Positions 8,379-17,676 of a stretch of DNA of 64,000 nucleotides are shown here, piece by piece. Position 1 is the first letter of the stretch. Every line of letters starts with the position of its first letter. The DNA comes from Micromonospora_E sp048060115 (lineage in GTDB: Bacteria; Actinomycetota; Actinomycetes; Mycobacteriales; Micromonosporaceae). The stretch covers positions 1 through 64,000 of the forward strand of contig NZ_JBHMIM010000005.1 in assembly GCF_048060115.1 (NCBI RefSeq), in the 5' to 3' direction. Below the pieces are notes generated by a model that had not been told where the DNA came from, did not search any database, and saw only the letters and a program-made list of their open reading frames with translations. The translations under genes and the position numbers were made by a program.

Positions 8379-10172
8379 ATGACTGACATCATTGAACCCG
8401 CTGGCGACGAGCCGGCCGAGCGTGCACCGGGCCGTCCGAGCAGCCCCACCTTCGCCGAGCTGGGCGCTCGGCCGGAGACCGTCGCGGCGCTCGCCGAGGT
8501 CGGCATCGTGCACGCCTTCGCCATCCAGGAGTACGCGCTGCCGATCGCGCTGCGCGGGACCGACCTCATCGGTCAGGCACCCACCGGCACCGGCAAGACC
8601 CTCGGCTTCGGCGTACCGCTGATCGACCGGGTCTTCGCCCCCGCCGAGGGCGCCGACGGCGTACCGCAGGCGCTGGTCGTCGTCCCTACCCGTGAGCTGG
8701 GCCTGCAGGTCGCCAAGGACCTGGCCGTCGCCGGCAAGACCCGGGGCGTACGGGTCCTGCCGATCTACGGCGGCGTCGCCTACGAGACGCAGATCGAGAC
8801 GCTCAAGTCCGGCGTCGAGATCCTCGTCGGCACCCCGGGCCGGCTGATGGACCTGGCCAAGCAGAAGAAGCTGCGGCTGGACCGGATCCGCGCGCTGGTG
8901 CTCGACGAGGCCGACCGGATGCTCGACCTCGGCTTCCTCGACGACGTCGAACGCATCCTGGCGATGCTGCCCGAGGACCGGCAGACGATGCTCTTCTCGG
9001 CGACCATGCCGGATCCGATCGTCGCGCTGTCGCGGCGTTTCCTGCGCCAGCCGGTCACCATCCACGCCGGGCACGCGGTGGTCGCCGGGGTCCCGCCGTT
9101 GACCCGTCAGGTGGTCTACCGCACCCACCCGATGAACAAGATCGAAATCGTCGCCCGGATCATGCAGGCCGAGGAGCGCGGCCTGACGATGATCTTCACG
9201 CGGACGAAGCGAGCCGCCGACCGGGTCGCCGAGGACCTCGACTTCCGTGGCTTCGCGGTCGCCGCCGTGCACGGTGACCTCGGGCAGGGCGCCCGGGAGC
9301 GGGCCCTGCGCGCCTTCCGGGCCGGGAAGATCGACATCCTGGTGGCCACCGACGTCGCCGCCCGCGGACTGGACGTCTCCGGGGTCACCCACGTGATCAA
9401 CTACGACTGCCCGGAAGACCAGGACACCTACACCCACCGGATCGGCCGCACCGGGCGGGCCGGTGCCTCCGGAGTCGCCGTCACCTTTGTCGACTGGGAG
9501 GACGTCACCCGCTGGCGGATCATCGACAAGACCCTCGGGCTGGAGATGCCGGAGCCGCCGGAGACGTACCACACCTCCGACCACCTCTACGCCGACCTGG
9601 GCATCTCCCGTGACATCACCGGCACGCTGCCGAGCGCCGACCGGACCCGCGTCGGGCTCTCCGCCGAAGTCGAAGAAGACCTCGGCGGACGCGCCCCGAG
9701 CAGCCGACGCCGCGACGGCGGCGGCCGATCCGACCGCGGACCACGCGATGGGGACAGCCGCTCCCGCTCACGCGCCCCCCGGGCCGGGTCCGGGTCCGGC
9801 ACCCGATCCAGCGGCCCGACGGCCAGCGCACCGAGCACCGGCACGCCAAGCGCCAGCACGCCAGCGGCCGGCGAAGACACCTCGGCCACCAGTTCCCGCC
9901 GGCCGCGCCGCCGCCGTCGGGCCGGGCAGCCGGTCGGCGACGCGACCACCGGCACCTCCGCCGGCACCTCAGGTGCCTCGGCCGGCCAGGCCTCGACCAC
10001 CGGCCGCACCGGCACCGACCACAGCGGCACCGGACCGCAGAGCAGCACCGCCGCGACCGGCGTACCCGCCGCCCGGCGGCGGCGGCGTCGTCGCAGCGGC
10101 GCCAGCGAGAGCAGCCACGGCGACGCCAGCGGCGGCGGCCGGGACAGCGGCAGCACCAGCGGCGACGGCTGA
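8379..10172 (+). CDS. DEAD-box RNA helicase
   Basis: About 597 aa ATP-dependent RNA helicase of the RhlE/DeaD type, acting in ribosome assembly or RNA turnover. RecA-like domain 1 has the Q motif (FAIQEYALP), Walker A (APTGTGKT), PTREL, TPGR, DEAD within VLDEADRML, and SAT. Domain 2 has TRTKR, VATDVAARGLDV and HRIGRTGRAG. Beyond about residue 420 the protein is a long Arg/Ser/Thr/Gly-rich tail with basic clusters (SSRRPRRRRRAG, AARRRRRRRSG), usual for actinobacterial RNA-binding extensions. Start chosen at ATG 8379 (MTDIIEPAGDEP); an in-frame ATG at 8355 would add eight residues and neither has an ideal Shine-Dalgarno. In mycobacteria the equivalent position holds rhlE. Confidence 0.93.
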   Translation: MTDIIEPAGDEPAERAPGRPSSPTFAELGARPETVAALAEVGIVHAFAIQEYALPIALRGTDLIGQAPTGTGKTLGFGVPLIDRVFAPAEGADGVPQALVVVPTRELGLQVAKDLAVAGKTRGVRVLPIYGGVAYETQIETLKSGVEILVGTPGRLMDLAKQKKLRLDRIRALVLDEADRMLDLGFLDDVERILAMLPEDRQTMLFSATMPDPIVALSRRFLRQPVTIHAGHAVVAGVPPLTRQVVYRTHPMNKIEIVARIMQAEERGLTMIFTRTKRAADRVAEDLDFRGFAVAAVHGDLGQGARERALRAFRAGKIDILVATDVAARGLDVSGVTHVINYDCPEDQDTYTHRIGRTGRAGASGVAVTFVDWEDVTRWRIIDKTLGLEMPEPPETYHTSDHLYADLGISRDITGTLPSADRTRVGLSAEVEEDLGGRAPSSRRRDGGGRSDRGPRDGDSRSRSRAPRAGSGSGTRSSGPTASAPSTGTPSASTPAAGEDTSATSSRRPRRRRRAGQPVGDATTGTSAGTSGASAGQASTTGRTGTDHSGTGPQSSTAATGVPAARRRRRRRSGASESSHGDASGGGRDSGSTSGDG

Positions 10173-10243
10173 CGGATCACGAGCCGGGGTCCCACCGGGG
10201 TCGGACTTCGTCCGCCCGGGTCGGACCCCGGATCATCACGACC

Positions 10244-11413
10244 ATGCCGCAAACCCTCGTTGACGCCCTCGCCGACGTCCGGGCGCTGCTCCTCAGCCCG
10301 CACCTCACCCGGGCGGTCGCCGCCGGCCGCCGCCGCGGCACACCGCCTGCGGTGACCCGCGCCGAGCTGCGCCTGGTCGCCCTGCGCGCCGGCACCCACC
10401 TGCAGATCGTCACCAGCGACGGAACCCGGCCGACCACCCGCAATCTGCCGTTGGGGGCACCGGCCGAGGCCGCCGTCGACCAACTGCTCGCCGAACCGTT
10501 CGGCAACTGGCACGTCGAGACCGCCACCGGCACCATGCAGCTGCGGGTGACGAAGAAGGGCGCGGCGCAGGTGCACCGGCGTACCGAGCAACGGACCGTC
10601 GCCGAACCCGCCGGGCACGACCGCGCCAAGCAGTACCTGCTCGACCCCGACGACCCGCTGTTCGCGGCGATCGGTGCCAGCTCCGCCAAACGCCGGCAGG
10701 TCGACGCGTTCCTGCGGGCACTGGCCGCCACCCTGCCCGACCCGCTGCCCACCGGGCCGCTGCGCGTGGTCGACCTGGGCTGCGGAAACGCGTACCTGAC
10801 CTTCGCCGCGTACCGCTATCTCGCCGATCGGGGTGCCGACCCGCTGGTCACCGGCGTCGACGTCCGCGACGACCAGCGACGGCGCAACACCGCGCTCGCC
10901 GCCGAACTCGGCTGCACCGAGCAGGTGACGTTCGTCGCCGGCACCATCGCGCAGGTGACCGTCGACCCCGCACCCGATCTGGTCCTCGCCCTGCACGCCT
11001 GCGACACCGCCACCGACGAGGCGTTGGCCCGGGCGGTCCTCTGGCAGGCCCGATGGGTGCTCGCCGCGCCCTGCTGCCACCACGACATCGCCGCCCAACT
11101 GCGCCAGCGGCCGGCCCCCGCGCCGTACGGGCCGCTGGTCGCCAGCGGCATCCTGCGCGAACGCTTCGCCGACGTGCTCACCGACACGCTTCGCGCGACG
11201 CTGCTGCGGGCCCACGACTACCGGGTCGACGTGGTCGAGTTCATCGACTCCCAGCACACCCCGCGCAACCTGCTGCTGCGGGCGCGGCGCGGCGGCGTTC
11301 CCGACCAGCGGGAACACCTTCGGGCGTACGCCGAACTCGTCGACCAGTGGGCGGTCACCCCACGGCTGCAGGCCCTGCTGACCGCCGACGACCAGCCGGC
11401 ACCGGTCAACTGA
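10244..11413 (+). CDS. SAM-dependent methyltransferase, Methyltransf_32 type
   Basis: 389 aa cytoplasmic class I methyltransferase. The N-terminal 160 residues are a separate domain (LLSPHLTRAVAAGRRRG, DRAKQYLLDP). The catalytic domain follows with SAM motif I VVDLGCGNAYLTFA (about residues 170-183), an acidic VTGVDVRDDQ end of strand two, and the LALHACDTATDEAL and APCCHHD signatures characteristic of the Methyltransf_32 / GSTCD / METTL25-like group. The paired cysteines in APCCHHD are typical. The substrate is not established; an RNA or protein substrate would be a guess. Its last 8 bp overlap the convergent gene's stop. It follows the helicase by 71 bp and may share its transcript. Confidence 0.88.
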   Translation: MPQTLVDALADVRALLLSPHLTRAVAAGRRRGTPPAVTRAELRLVALRAGTHLQIVTSDGTRPTTRNLPLGAPAEAAVDQLLAEPFGNWHVETATGTMQLRVTKKGAAQVHRRTEQRTVAEPAGHDRAKQYLLDPDDPLFAAIGASSAKRRQVDAFLRALAATLPDPLPTGPLRVVDLGCGNAYLTFAAYRYLADRGADPLVTGVDVRDDQRRRNTALAAELGCTEQVTFVAGTIAQVTVDPAPDLVLALHACDTATDEALARAVLWQARWVLAAPCCHHDIAAQLRQRPAPAPYGPLVASGILRERFADVLTDTLRATLLRAHDYRVDVVEFIDSQHTPRNLLLRARRGGVPDQREHLRAYAELVDQWAVTPRLQALLTADDQPAPVN

Positions 11414-12305
11414 CCGTCACCGTGAACTCGGCGGTACGCACCACCCCGGCCACCTGAAAGTCCAGGAACAGCCGGTAGTCACCCGGTCCCGGCGCGGTCA
11501 GCCAGAACTTCACCGCCCCGTCGACCAGCTCCGGGTCCGGATGCACATGCAGGTAGCCGAGGTCACCGGCGCGCACCGCGACCAGGTGCCCGTACGCGCC
11601 GAGGTACGGCTCCAGCCGGGGTGCCGGGTCGTCGGCGCGGACCACCTCGAACAACAGCGGCGCGACCACCGCGCGCTGCGGCGCACCCCGCATCCGTACG
11701 GTAAACCCGTCCACCTCGGCGGTGTCGGTCGCCGCCGGCAGGGCGGTCGGGGTGTAGTCGCCGGCCACGACGAGGTCGACGCCGAGCGTCAACGCCAACG
11801 GCGTACCGCCGGGGTCGCGGAGGGTGAAGTCTGTGTAGAGCCGCCAGATCCCCGGATCGGCCAGCCGCAGCGGGATGCTCCAGGTACCGTCCGGCGACAT
11901 CTGCGGATGCAGATGCTGGTAGCCGGTCAGATCCCGGCGGGCCACGATCAGGTGCATCGGCTTGTCGTGCACGACCTCGAACGAGGTCACCGGCCGCAGC
12001 TCGGCGTCGACCACCTGGAACCGCAGATCGACCTCGACGCCGGCCGGCAGTTCGGTGCGCCGCGGGACGAGCGTGTAGCCGCTGTCGCTGACCGCCAGCC
12101 CGGACACCTCGTCACCGCCGTCGGTGCCGCCGTGCAGATGCGGGCCGGTGCCGGCTGGGTGGGAGTGGTCGTCGGAGCTGGCTGCGGGCTGCGTACCGAT
12201 GCCGGTCGGGGCGGTGACGGCCCGGCCCAGGGCGAACCCGCCGAGCAGCGCGAGCAGGACGACGCCGGTCCCGGTGGCGAGCCGCACCGTGGATGTCTCC
12301 GTCAC
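11406..12305 (-). CDS. Exported or membrane-anchored His-rich protein
   Basis: 299 aa. An N-terminal hydrophobic segment (VRLATGTGVVLLALLGGFALG) serves as signal anchor. It is followed by a His-containing linker (DDHSHPAGTGPHLHGG) and two beta-rich repeats of about 110 residues. Both repeats carry similar phrases: HLIVARRDLTGYQHLHPQ with GIWRLYTDF in the first, and HLVAVRAGDLGYLHVHPD with GDYRLFLDF in the second, so the fold is an internal duplication. The H.H pairs could bind metal. Proteins of this type are often annotated as heavy-metal-binding in actinobacteria, but I know of no proven role. GTG start with AAAGGCGG upstream. Convergent with the methyltransferase gene. Confidence 0.75.
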   Translation of the reverse strand: MTETSTVRLATGTGVVLLALLGGFALGRAVTAPTGIGTQPAASSDDHSHPAGTGPHLHGGTDGGDEVSGLAVSDSGYTLVPRRTELPAGVEVDLRFQVVDAELRPVTSFEVVHDKPMHLIVARRDLTGYQHLHPQMSPDGTWSIPLRLADPGIWRLYTDFTLRDPGGTPLALTLGVDLVVAGDYTPTALPAATDTAEVDGFTVRMRGAPQRAVVAPLLFEVVRADDPAPRLEPYLGAYGHLVAVRAGDLGYLHVHPDPELVDGAVKFWLTAPGPGDYRLFLDFQVAGVVRTAEFTVTVS

Positions 12306-12426
12306 CTGCCGGCCGCCTTTCCCGTCTCGTCGCCGGTGTCCGACCGACGGTAGCCCGTGGCGGATCAGCAGAAATCAGGCGGGGCGTCGGCCGTGGCTTT
12401 CGTAACGTTCCGTCGTTGTACCCCCT

Positions 12427-13410
12427 GTGACCGTTAATAGCTTGGCAGGCAGGGCAGCCGCCCTCGTCACCGCTGTAACCGCCACGTTGCTGCCGGCTCC
12501 GGCCCAGGCACAAGCCTCGATCGCCGAGTTGGACCGGCGGATCGACCAGGCGGCCCATCAGTTGGAGACGGTGGTCGAGCAGTACAACGAGATCCGGGTG
12601 GACCTGCTCCACAACCAGAAACGCGCCGGTGAACTCAGCGAGACGATCGAGGAACTCGATCGTCAACTCGCCATCCGCCACGACCAGGTGGGCCAGCTGG
12701 CCGCCAGCACCTACCGGGTCAACGGCAACCGGCCGGTCGTCACGCTGCTGTCCACGGCGTCGGCCGAGAACTTCGTCGACCAGCTGCTGCTCGCCGACGT
12801 ACTCAACCGCGACAACGAGCGCACCATCGCCGGGTTGCAGGCGGCGCGCGGCCAGAGTGAATCGGCCCGCCACGCGGCCACCGCGCTGATCGAGCGCCAG
12901 CAGCTGCAGGAGCAGCAACTGGCAGCCAACCGGCAGCAGATCGAGAGCGACATCCGGCACCTGACCGAGTTGCGGGCCCGCCAGCGGGCGCTGCTCAACC
13001 GGGCCGGTGCGGCGGCCGCCAGCCGCAGCCCGACGAACACCCGGCTGCCCGAGGCGGCGACCGGGATCGCCGCGGCGGCGGTCTCGTTCGCCCACGGCCA
13101 GCTCGGCAAGCCGTACCGGTGGGGGTCGGCAGGTCCCTACTCGTACGACTGCTCCGGGTTGACCTCGGCGGCGTGGGCCAGGGCCGGGGTGCAGTTGCCG
13201 CACAACGCCCGTCGCCAGTTCGGTGCCGTCACCCGGGTCGGCAAGGACCAGCTACGCCCCGGTGACCTGGTGTTCTTCTACAGCAACATCCAGCACGTCG
13301 GGATCTACATCGGCGCCGGGCAGATGATCCACGCGCCCCGGCACGGCGAAGTGGTCCGCGTCGACCGGATCGACCACATGCCGATCCGTGGCTACGGCCG
13401 GCCAGGCTGA
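12427..13410 (+). CDS. Secreted NlpC/P60 peptidoglycan endopeptidase
   Basis: 327 aa. Signal peptide in residues 1-34 (ALVTAVTATLLPAPAQAQA), then a long coiled coil (about 35-195) rich in Gln, Glu and Arg, then an NlpC/P60 cysteine-peptidase domain (about 212-327). Catalytic residues can be placed: Cys242 in YDCSGL, His290 in QHVGIYIG, and polar His302 in MIHAPRHG. The architecture resembles RipA-type enzymes, in which the coil controls or targets cleavage of peptide stems (D-Glu to meso-DAP) at division or growth sites. GTG start; promoter region 12306-12426. A strong bidirectional hairpin follows. No riboswitch is visible upstream, unlike the wall protein gene at 57147. Confidence 0.92.
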   Translation: MTVNSLAGRAAALVTAVTATLLPAPAQAQASIAELDRRIDQAAHQLETVVEQYNEIRVDLLHNQKRAGELSETIEELDRQLAIRHDQVGQLAASTYRVNGNRPVVTLLSTASAENFVDQLLLADVLNRDNERTIAGLQAARGQSESARHAATALIERQQLQEQQLAANRQQIESDIRHLTELRARQRALLNRAGAAAASRSPTNTRLPEAATGIAAAAVSFAHGQLGKPYRWGSAGPYSYDCSGLTSAAWARAGVQLPHNARRQFGAVTRVGKDQLRPGDLVFFYSNIQHVGIYIGAGQMIHAPRHGEVVRVDRIDHMPIRGYGRPG

Positions 13411-13441
13411 GCCGGTCGCCACCCGCCGTCACTCCTGTCTG

Positions 13442-13473
13442 AAGGCCCCGCCGGGCACGCCCGGCGGGGCCTT
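13442..13473. terminator. Bidirectional hairpin terminator
   Basis: Perfect 14-bp inverted repeat (13442-13455 with 13460-13473) around a 4-base loop, GC-rich core with AA/TT ends. It lies exactly between two convergent stop codons, those of the NlpC/P60 gene (13410) and the RecQ gene (13491). Confidence 0.85.
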
Positions 13474-13490
13474 GACGCACGGCCGGTCGG

Positions 13491-15707
13491 TCAGCTCGTG
13501 ACGGCCAGGGTGAACGGCAGCACCGCCGGGGCACCGGACTGCCGCAGCAGCCGGGCCACCAGGGTCAGCGTCCAGCCGGAGTCGACCAGGTCGTCGACGA
13601 GCAGCACCGGACCGGTCAGCCCGGACAACGCGGCGGCCAGCTCCGGCGGCGTACCGAAGGCGTCGTGCACGGCCCGGACCCGCTGCGCGCTGTTGCCCCG
13701 ACCGACCACCGGCGGCGCCTGCGCCCAGGTCGGCTCGACGAAGCCGAGCAGCGGTAGCCGCCCCACCTCGGCGATCCGCCGGGCGGTGCTGGCGACCAGC
13801 TCCGGACGGGTCCGGGAGGCGATCCCGACCACCCCGACCGGGCGGGCCGGCCACGGCTGGGCACCCCGCGCCCAGTCGCGCAGCACGTCGATCACCGCAC
13901 CGGCGACGTCGGCCGGCAACGCCGTGTCCGGCCGGCCCGGCCCGAGTAGATCCCGCAGCCGGGAACCCCAGCCCAGGTCGGACAGCCGGCCGACCGCCCG
14001 CCCCGGCGACGCCTGCTGATCCGGGCTGATCTTGCCGCGCAGCGGGACCCCGACGGCTTCCAGCCCGGTCGGCCAGAGCTTCTTCGGGGCGATCTCGACA
14101 CCGGCCCGGCCAAGGAACGCTTCGGCGGCGCGCAACGCGTCCGGACTCACCTGCGCGGACAGCCACCCGCCGGCGCAGCGGTCACAGCGCCCGCAGGGTG
14201 CCGCCTGCGGATCGTCGAGGCAGCCGCGCAGGAACTCCATCCGGCAGCTCGGCCGCCCGGGCACCACCTCTGCCGGCGGTACGGCGTACTCGCGCATGAT
14301 CTGCTGCTCGGCGGATCGGGCCTGGGCGACCCGTTCCAGTCGGGCGGCGTCGTAGTGCCACGGCTGCCCGGTGGCGACCCAGCCGCCACGCACCCGGCGG
14401 ACCGCCCCGTCCACGTCGAGCACCTTGAGCATCAGCTCCAGCCGGGTCCGGCGCAGGTCGACGATCGGTTCGAGGGCCTGGGTGGACAGCGGCCGGCCGG
14501 CGTCGTCGAGGGCGGCGAGCACCGAACGCACCTGCTCCTCGCGGGGGAACGCCAGGGAGGCGAAGTACCGCCAGATCGCCTGGTCCTCCGGCCCCGGCAG
14601 CAGCACCACGTCGGCGAACCGGTCGCCGTCGAGCGCCCGGCCGGCCCGGCCCACCTGCTGGTAGTAGGCGATCGGCGACGGCGGCGAGCCGAGATGCACG
14701 ACGAATCCGAGGTCGGGCTTGTCGAAACCCATGCCGAGTGCGGAGGTCGCCACCAGAGCTTTGATCTTGTTGTCGAGCAGGTCCTGTTCGGCGGCGCGGC
14801 GCTGCGCGTCGTCGGACTGGCCGCTGTACGCGGCGACGGCGTAGCCCCGTGAGCGCAGGAACTCCGCCGTCTCGGTCGCCGCCGCGACGGTCAGCGTGTA
14901 GACGATTCCGGAGCCGGGCAGCGTGTCCAGGTGGTCGGCGAGCCAGCCGAGCCGGTGTGCCGCACCGGGCAGGTCGAGAACGGCCAGGCGCAGCGACTGG
15001 CGGTCCAGCGGGCCGCGCAGCACCAGCGTGTCCGCGAGCGTCCCACCGGCGGTGCCGTCGAGTTGCTCGGCGACGTCGTCGGTGACCCGGGTGTTGGCGG
15101 TGGCCGTGGTGGCCAGCACCGGCGTTCCGGGCCGCAGCTCCCGCAGGAAGGTCCGGATCCGCCGGTAGTCCGGGCGGAAGTCGTGCCCCCAGTCCGACAC
15201 GCAGTGCGCCTCGTCGATGACCAGCAGCCCGGTGGTGGCAGCCAGGCTGGGCAGCACGTTGTCCCGGAAGTCGGGGTTGTTGAGCCGCTCCGGGCTGACC
15301 AGCAGCACGTCGACGGTGCCGGCGCGGATCTCCGTGCTGATCGTGTCCCACTCGTCGAGGTTCGCGGAGTTGATCGTCCGGGCCCGGATGCCGGCCCGCT
15401 CGGCCGCCGCGACCTGGTTGCGCATCAGCGCCAGCAGCGGCGAGACGATCACCGTCGGCCCGGCCGGGGCGCCACCGGCAGGGTCTACCCCGGTGGTTCC
15501 GGAGCGCAGCAGGGCGGTGGCGATGAAGTAGACCGCCGACTTGCCCCACCCGGTGCGCTGTACGCAGAGCACCCGGCGCCGGTCGACGACCAGCGCCTCG
15601 ATGGCCCGCCACTGGTCGTCGCGCAGGGTCGTGTGCGGCCCAGCGAGGCGGTGCAGCACCTCCTCGGCCCGGTGACGTGTCCCGACCCGGTCCGGCGCCG
15701 CGGTCAT
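13491..15707 (-). CDS. RecQ-family DNA helicase fused to a phosphoribosyltransferase-like domain
   Basis: 738 aa ATP-dependent 3'-5' DNA helicase for repair and recombination. Walker A is TGWGKS (52-57). The DEAH box lies in VIDEAHCVSDWGHDFRPD (163-180) and includes the RecQ aromatic-rich loop. Domain 2 has GMGFDKPDLGFVVHLG and YYQQVGRAGRALDGD. The RecQ zinc module is seen as CRMEFLRGC and CGRCDRC. The last 110 residues are not HRDC: they contain VLLVDDLVDSGWT (701-713), the PRPP-binding signature of type I phosphoribosyltransferases, preceded by NSAQRVRAVHDAF. Start is ATG 15707, overlapping the SDR stop by 4 bp (ATGA), so the two are translationally coupled. Fusions of this kind occur in other actinobacterial RecQ proteins; the role of the extra domain is not known. 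Confidence 0.92.
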   Translation of the reverse strand: MTAAPDRVGTRHRAEEVLHRLAGPHTTLRDDQWRAIEALVVDRRRVLCVQRTGWGKSAVYFIATALLRSGTTGVDPAGGAPAGPTVIVSPLLALMRNQVAAAERAGIRARTINSANLDEWDTISTEIRAGTVDVLLVSPERLNNPDFRDNVLPSLAATTGLLVIDEAHCVSDWGHDFRPDYRRIRTFLRELRPGTPVLATTATANTRVTDDVAEQLDGTAGGTLADTLVLRGPLDRQSLRLAVLDLPGAAHRLGWLADHLDTLPGSGIVYTLTVAAATETAEFLRSRGYAVAAYSGQSDDAQRRAAEQDLLDNKIKALVATSALGMGFDKPDLGFVVHLGSPPSPIAYYQQVGRAGRALDGDRFADVVLLPGPEDQAIWRYFASLAFPREEQVRSVLAALDDAGRPLSTQALEPIVDLRRTRLELMLKVLDVDGAVRRVRGGWVATGQPWHYDAARLERVAQARSAEQQIMREYAVPPAEVVPGRPSCRMEFLRGCLDDPQAAPCGRCDRCAGGWLSAQVSPDALRAAEAFLGRAGVEIAPKKLWPTGLEAVGVPLRGKISPDQQASPGRAVGRLSDLGWGSRLRDLLGPGRPDTALPADVAGAVIDVLRDWARGAQPWPARPVGVVGIASRTRPELVASTARRIAEVGRLPLLGFVEPTWAQAPPVVGRGNSAQRVRAVHDAFGTPPELAAALSGLTGPVLLVDDLVDSGWTLTLVARLLRQSGAPAVLPFTLAVTS

Positions 15708-16453
15708 CGGCCGTACACCGATCCACCGTTGACCCCGATGATCTGCCCGGTGACGAAGCCGGCGGCGGGGCTGGCCAGGTACCGCACGGCGGCGGCGATG
15801 TCGTCCGGGGTGCCGGCCCGCCCGACGAGGGTGGCGTCGACCCGGCTCTGGTGCCCCTGCGGGGTCATCCGCCCGGTGAAGAACTCGGTGTCGGCGACGT
15901 AGCCGGGGCTGATCACGTTGGCGGTGATGCCCTCCGGCCCGAACCGCGCGGCGAGGTCGAACACCCAGCCGTGCAGCGCGGCCTTCGCGGCCGAGTACGG
16001 CCCGCCGCCGCCGCGTTGGGCGGCGATCGAACTCATCAGTATCACCCGGCCACCGGGGCGACGCAGCACCGGCCGCAGCGCTTCGGTCAGCAGTACGGCG
16101 GAAACGACGTTGACGTCGAACGTCGCCCGCCAGTTGGCGGCGGTGTCGGCGGTGGTGGCGTCCGCGGCGGCACGCACGTAGGCGCCAGCATTGTTGACCA
16201 GCACGTCCACCGGTTGATCGCCGACGGTGTCGCGTACCCGGTCGACCTCGACCGGGTCGGTGAGGTCGGCGGCGACCGACACGACCGCGTCCGGGCGCCC
16301 GCACCGTTCGCTGATCCGCCGGGCCGCCTCGGCGAGCACCTGCGCGCGGCGGCCGATGATCCATACCTGGTAGCCGTCGTCGGCCAGAGCCTGCGCGGCG
16401 GCGGCACCGATACCGGTGCCACCACCACTGATCACGGCGAGTCTGTGTGCCAT
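15704..16453 (-). CDS. Short-chain dehydrogenase/reductase
   Basis: 249 aa classical SDR oxidoreductase. The NAD(P) motif is GGGTGIGAAAA near residue 10, NNAG is in VLVNNAGAYVR, the catalytic Ser lies in ILMSSIAAQ, and YSAAK provides Tyr and Lys. The C-terminal ITGQ-like segment (FVTGQIIGVNGGSVYG) resembles FabG-type enzymes, but substrate cannot be assigned. Start ATG 16453 immediately precedes MAHRLAVISGG; no good Shine-Dalgarno is visible. First gene of a two-gene unit with recQ (4-bp overlap). Confidence 0.9.
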   Translation of the reverse strand: MAHRLAVISGGGTGIGAAAAQALADDGYQVWIIGRRAQVLAEAARRISERCGRPDAVVSVAADLTDPVEVDRVRDTVGDQPVDVLVNNAGAYVRAAADATTADTAANWRATFDVNVVSAVLLTEALRPVLRRPGGRVILMSSIAAQRGGGGPYSAAKAALHGWVFDLAARFGPEGITANVISPGYVADTEFFTGRMTPQGHQSRVDATLVGRAGTPDDIAAAVRYLASPAAGFVTGQIIGVNGGSVYGR

Positions 16454-16580
16454 CGGTTCGGACGGTAGCAAGGATCCGCGACTGCGGGGCAACCGCGTTC
16501 CAGCGGTAGGCCGCTGTGGCATGTTCAGACGGCAGCGGCGTACGCCTCGAACAGCATCCCGGTGGCGGTGGCCACCGGGG

Positions 16581-17591
16581 TCACGGCTGGGCGGCGCGGG
16601 CGGCCACGGCAGTGTCCGGGTGGTCGGCGAACAGGCCGTCCAGCCCGAGCCCGAAGAAGAACTCGTACTCGGCGGTGAGGTCGCCCCGGGCGGTCGGGTC
16701 GACGCCGATGCGGTGGTCGACCGGCAGGAACTGGTTCTCCGCCCGGAACGTCCAGGCGTGCACGACCAGCCGTACCCGGTGGGCGTCGCGGATCAACGTG
16801 GTCGGCGGGCGCAGTGATCCGCTGGCGTCGCGCGGCACGATCAGGTCCTTGTTGGGGCCGATGGCGTCGGCGTACCCGGCGATCCACTTCAGGCCGTCCG
16901 GGGTGGCCAGGTCGGCATAGGTGCGCGGGTCGCCGGCGACGGTGAAGTCGTACGGCCGGCCGCTGGCGTTCAGCAGCTGCACCAACCGTACGTCGGTCAT
17001 CTCGTTGAGTTTGTGCAGGTTGGCGGTCTCGAACGACTGAATGAAGACCGCATCGGAGCGGTCGGTCAGGTTGTTGTGCCGCAGGGTGGCGACGAGCGGT
17101 TCCTCCAACGGCAGCCCGATCGACTGGAAGTAGCTGGGGTGCTTGATCTCCGGGTAGATGCCGATGGTGCGTCCCAGCCGCCGGCTCTCCGCGCCGGCCA
17201 GGTCGATGATCTCCTGCAGGGTCGGCACCGGGAACTGCCCGTCGAAGGCGGTGTTGGTCGGCCGCACCTGCGGCAGCCGTTCGACGGTCCGCAGGGTGCG
17301 CAGTTCGGCGAGGGTGAGGTCCTCGGTGAACCAGCCGGTGGCGGTGACTCCGTCGATGGTCTTGGTTGCCCGCCGGTCGGCGAACTCGGGGCGGGTGGCC
17401 ACGTCGGTGGTGCCGGAGATCTCGTTCTCGTGCCGGGCTACCAGTACGCCGTCGGCGGTCGGCACCAGGTCGGGCTCGATGTAGTCGGCACCCTGGCGGA
17501 TGGCCAGCCGGTACGCCTCCAGGGTGTGCTCGGGCCGGTATCCGCTGGCGCCACGGTGTGCGATGACCAGCGGGGTGCCAGCGAACAGCAT
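16581..17591 (-). CDS. Glycerophosphodiester phosphodiesterase
   Basis: 336 aa GDPD enzyme that hydrolyses glycerophosphodiesters to glycerol-3-phosphate and an alcohol. Conserved features are IAHRGASGYRPEHT (catalytic His with the E of PEHT), YIEPDLVPTADGVLVARHE with the second catalytic His, and GIYPEIKHP. Its closest family relatives are GlpQ-like proteins. No signal peptide is evident: the protein starts MLFAGTPLVIAHRG, so it would be cytoplasmic unless the true start lies upstream. Upstream in-frame sequence is antisense to the potassium transporter gene. Divergent from trkH with 85 bp between starts. Confidence 0.9.
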   Translation of the reverse strand: MLFAGTPLVIAHRGASGYRPEHTLEAYRLAIRQGADYIEPDLVPTADGVLVARHENEISGTTDVATRPEFADRRATKTIDGVTATGWFTEDLTLAELRTLRTVERLPQVRPTNTAFDGQFPVPTLQEIIDLAGAESRRLGRTIGIYPEIKHPSYFQSIGLPLEEPLVATLRHNNLTDRSDAVFIQSFETANLHKLNEMTDVRLVQLLNASGRPYDFTVAGDPRTYADLATPDGLKWIAGYADAIGPNKDLIVPRDASGSLRPPTTLIRDAHRVRLVVHAWTFRAENQFLPVDHRIGVDPTARGDLTAEYEFFFGLGLDGLFADHPDTAVAARAAQP

Positions 17592-17676
17592 GATCGACAG
17601 GGTACGCGACAACGTCGCCGCCGCCGAACGGCTGATACACCGGCGAATACCAATATGTCGGCTGCTTGCCGGTGGT

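Noticed and set aside
12306..12426. Riboswitch upstream of the NlpC/P60 gene
   Set aside because: None of the conserved ydaO blocks is present and the leader is too short to hold one.
15708..16364. RecQ extended upstream through the SDR gene
   Set aside because: The extension is the shadow frame of a clear SDR gene; the ATGA overlap at 15704-15707 gives a natural start.
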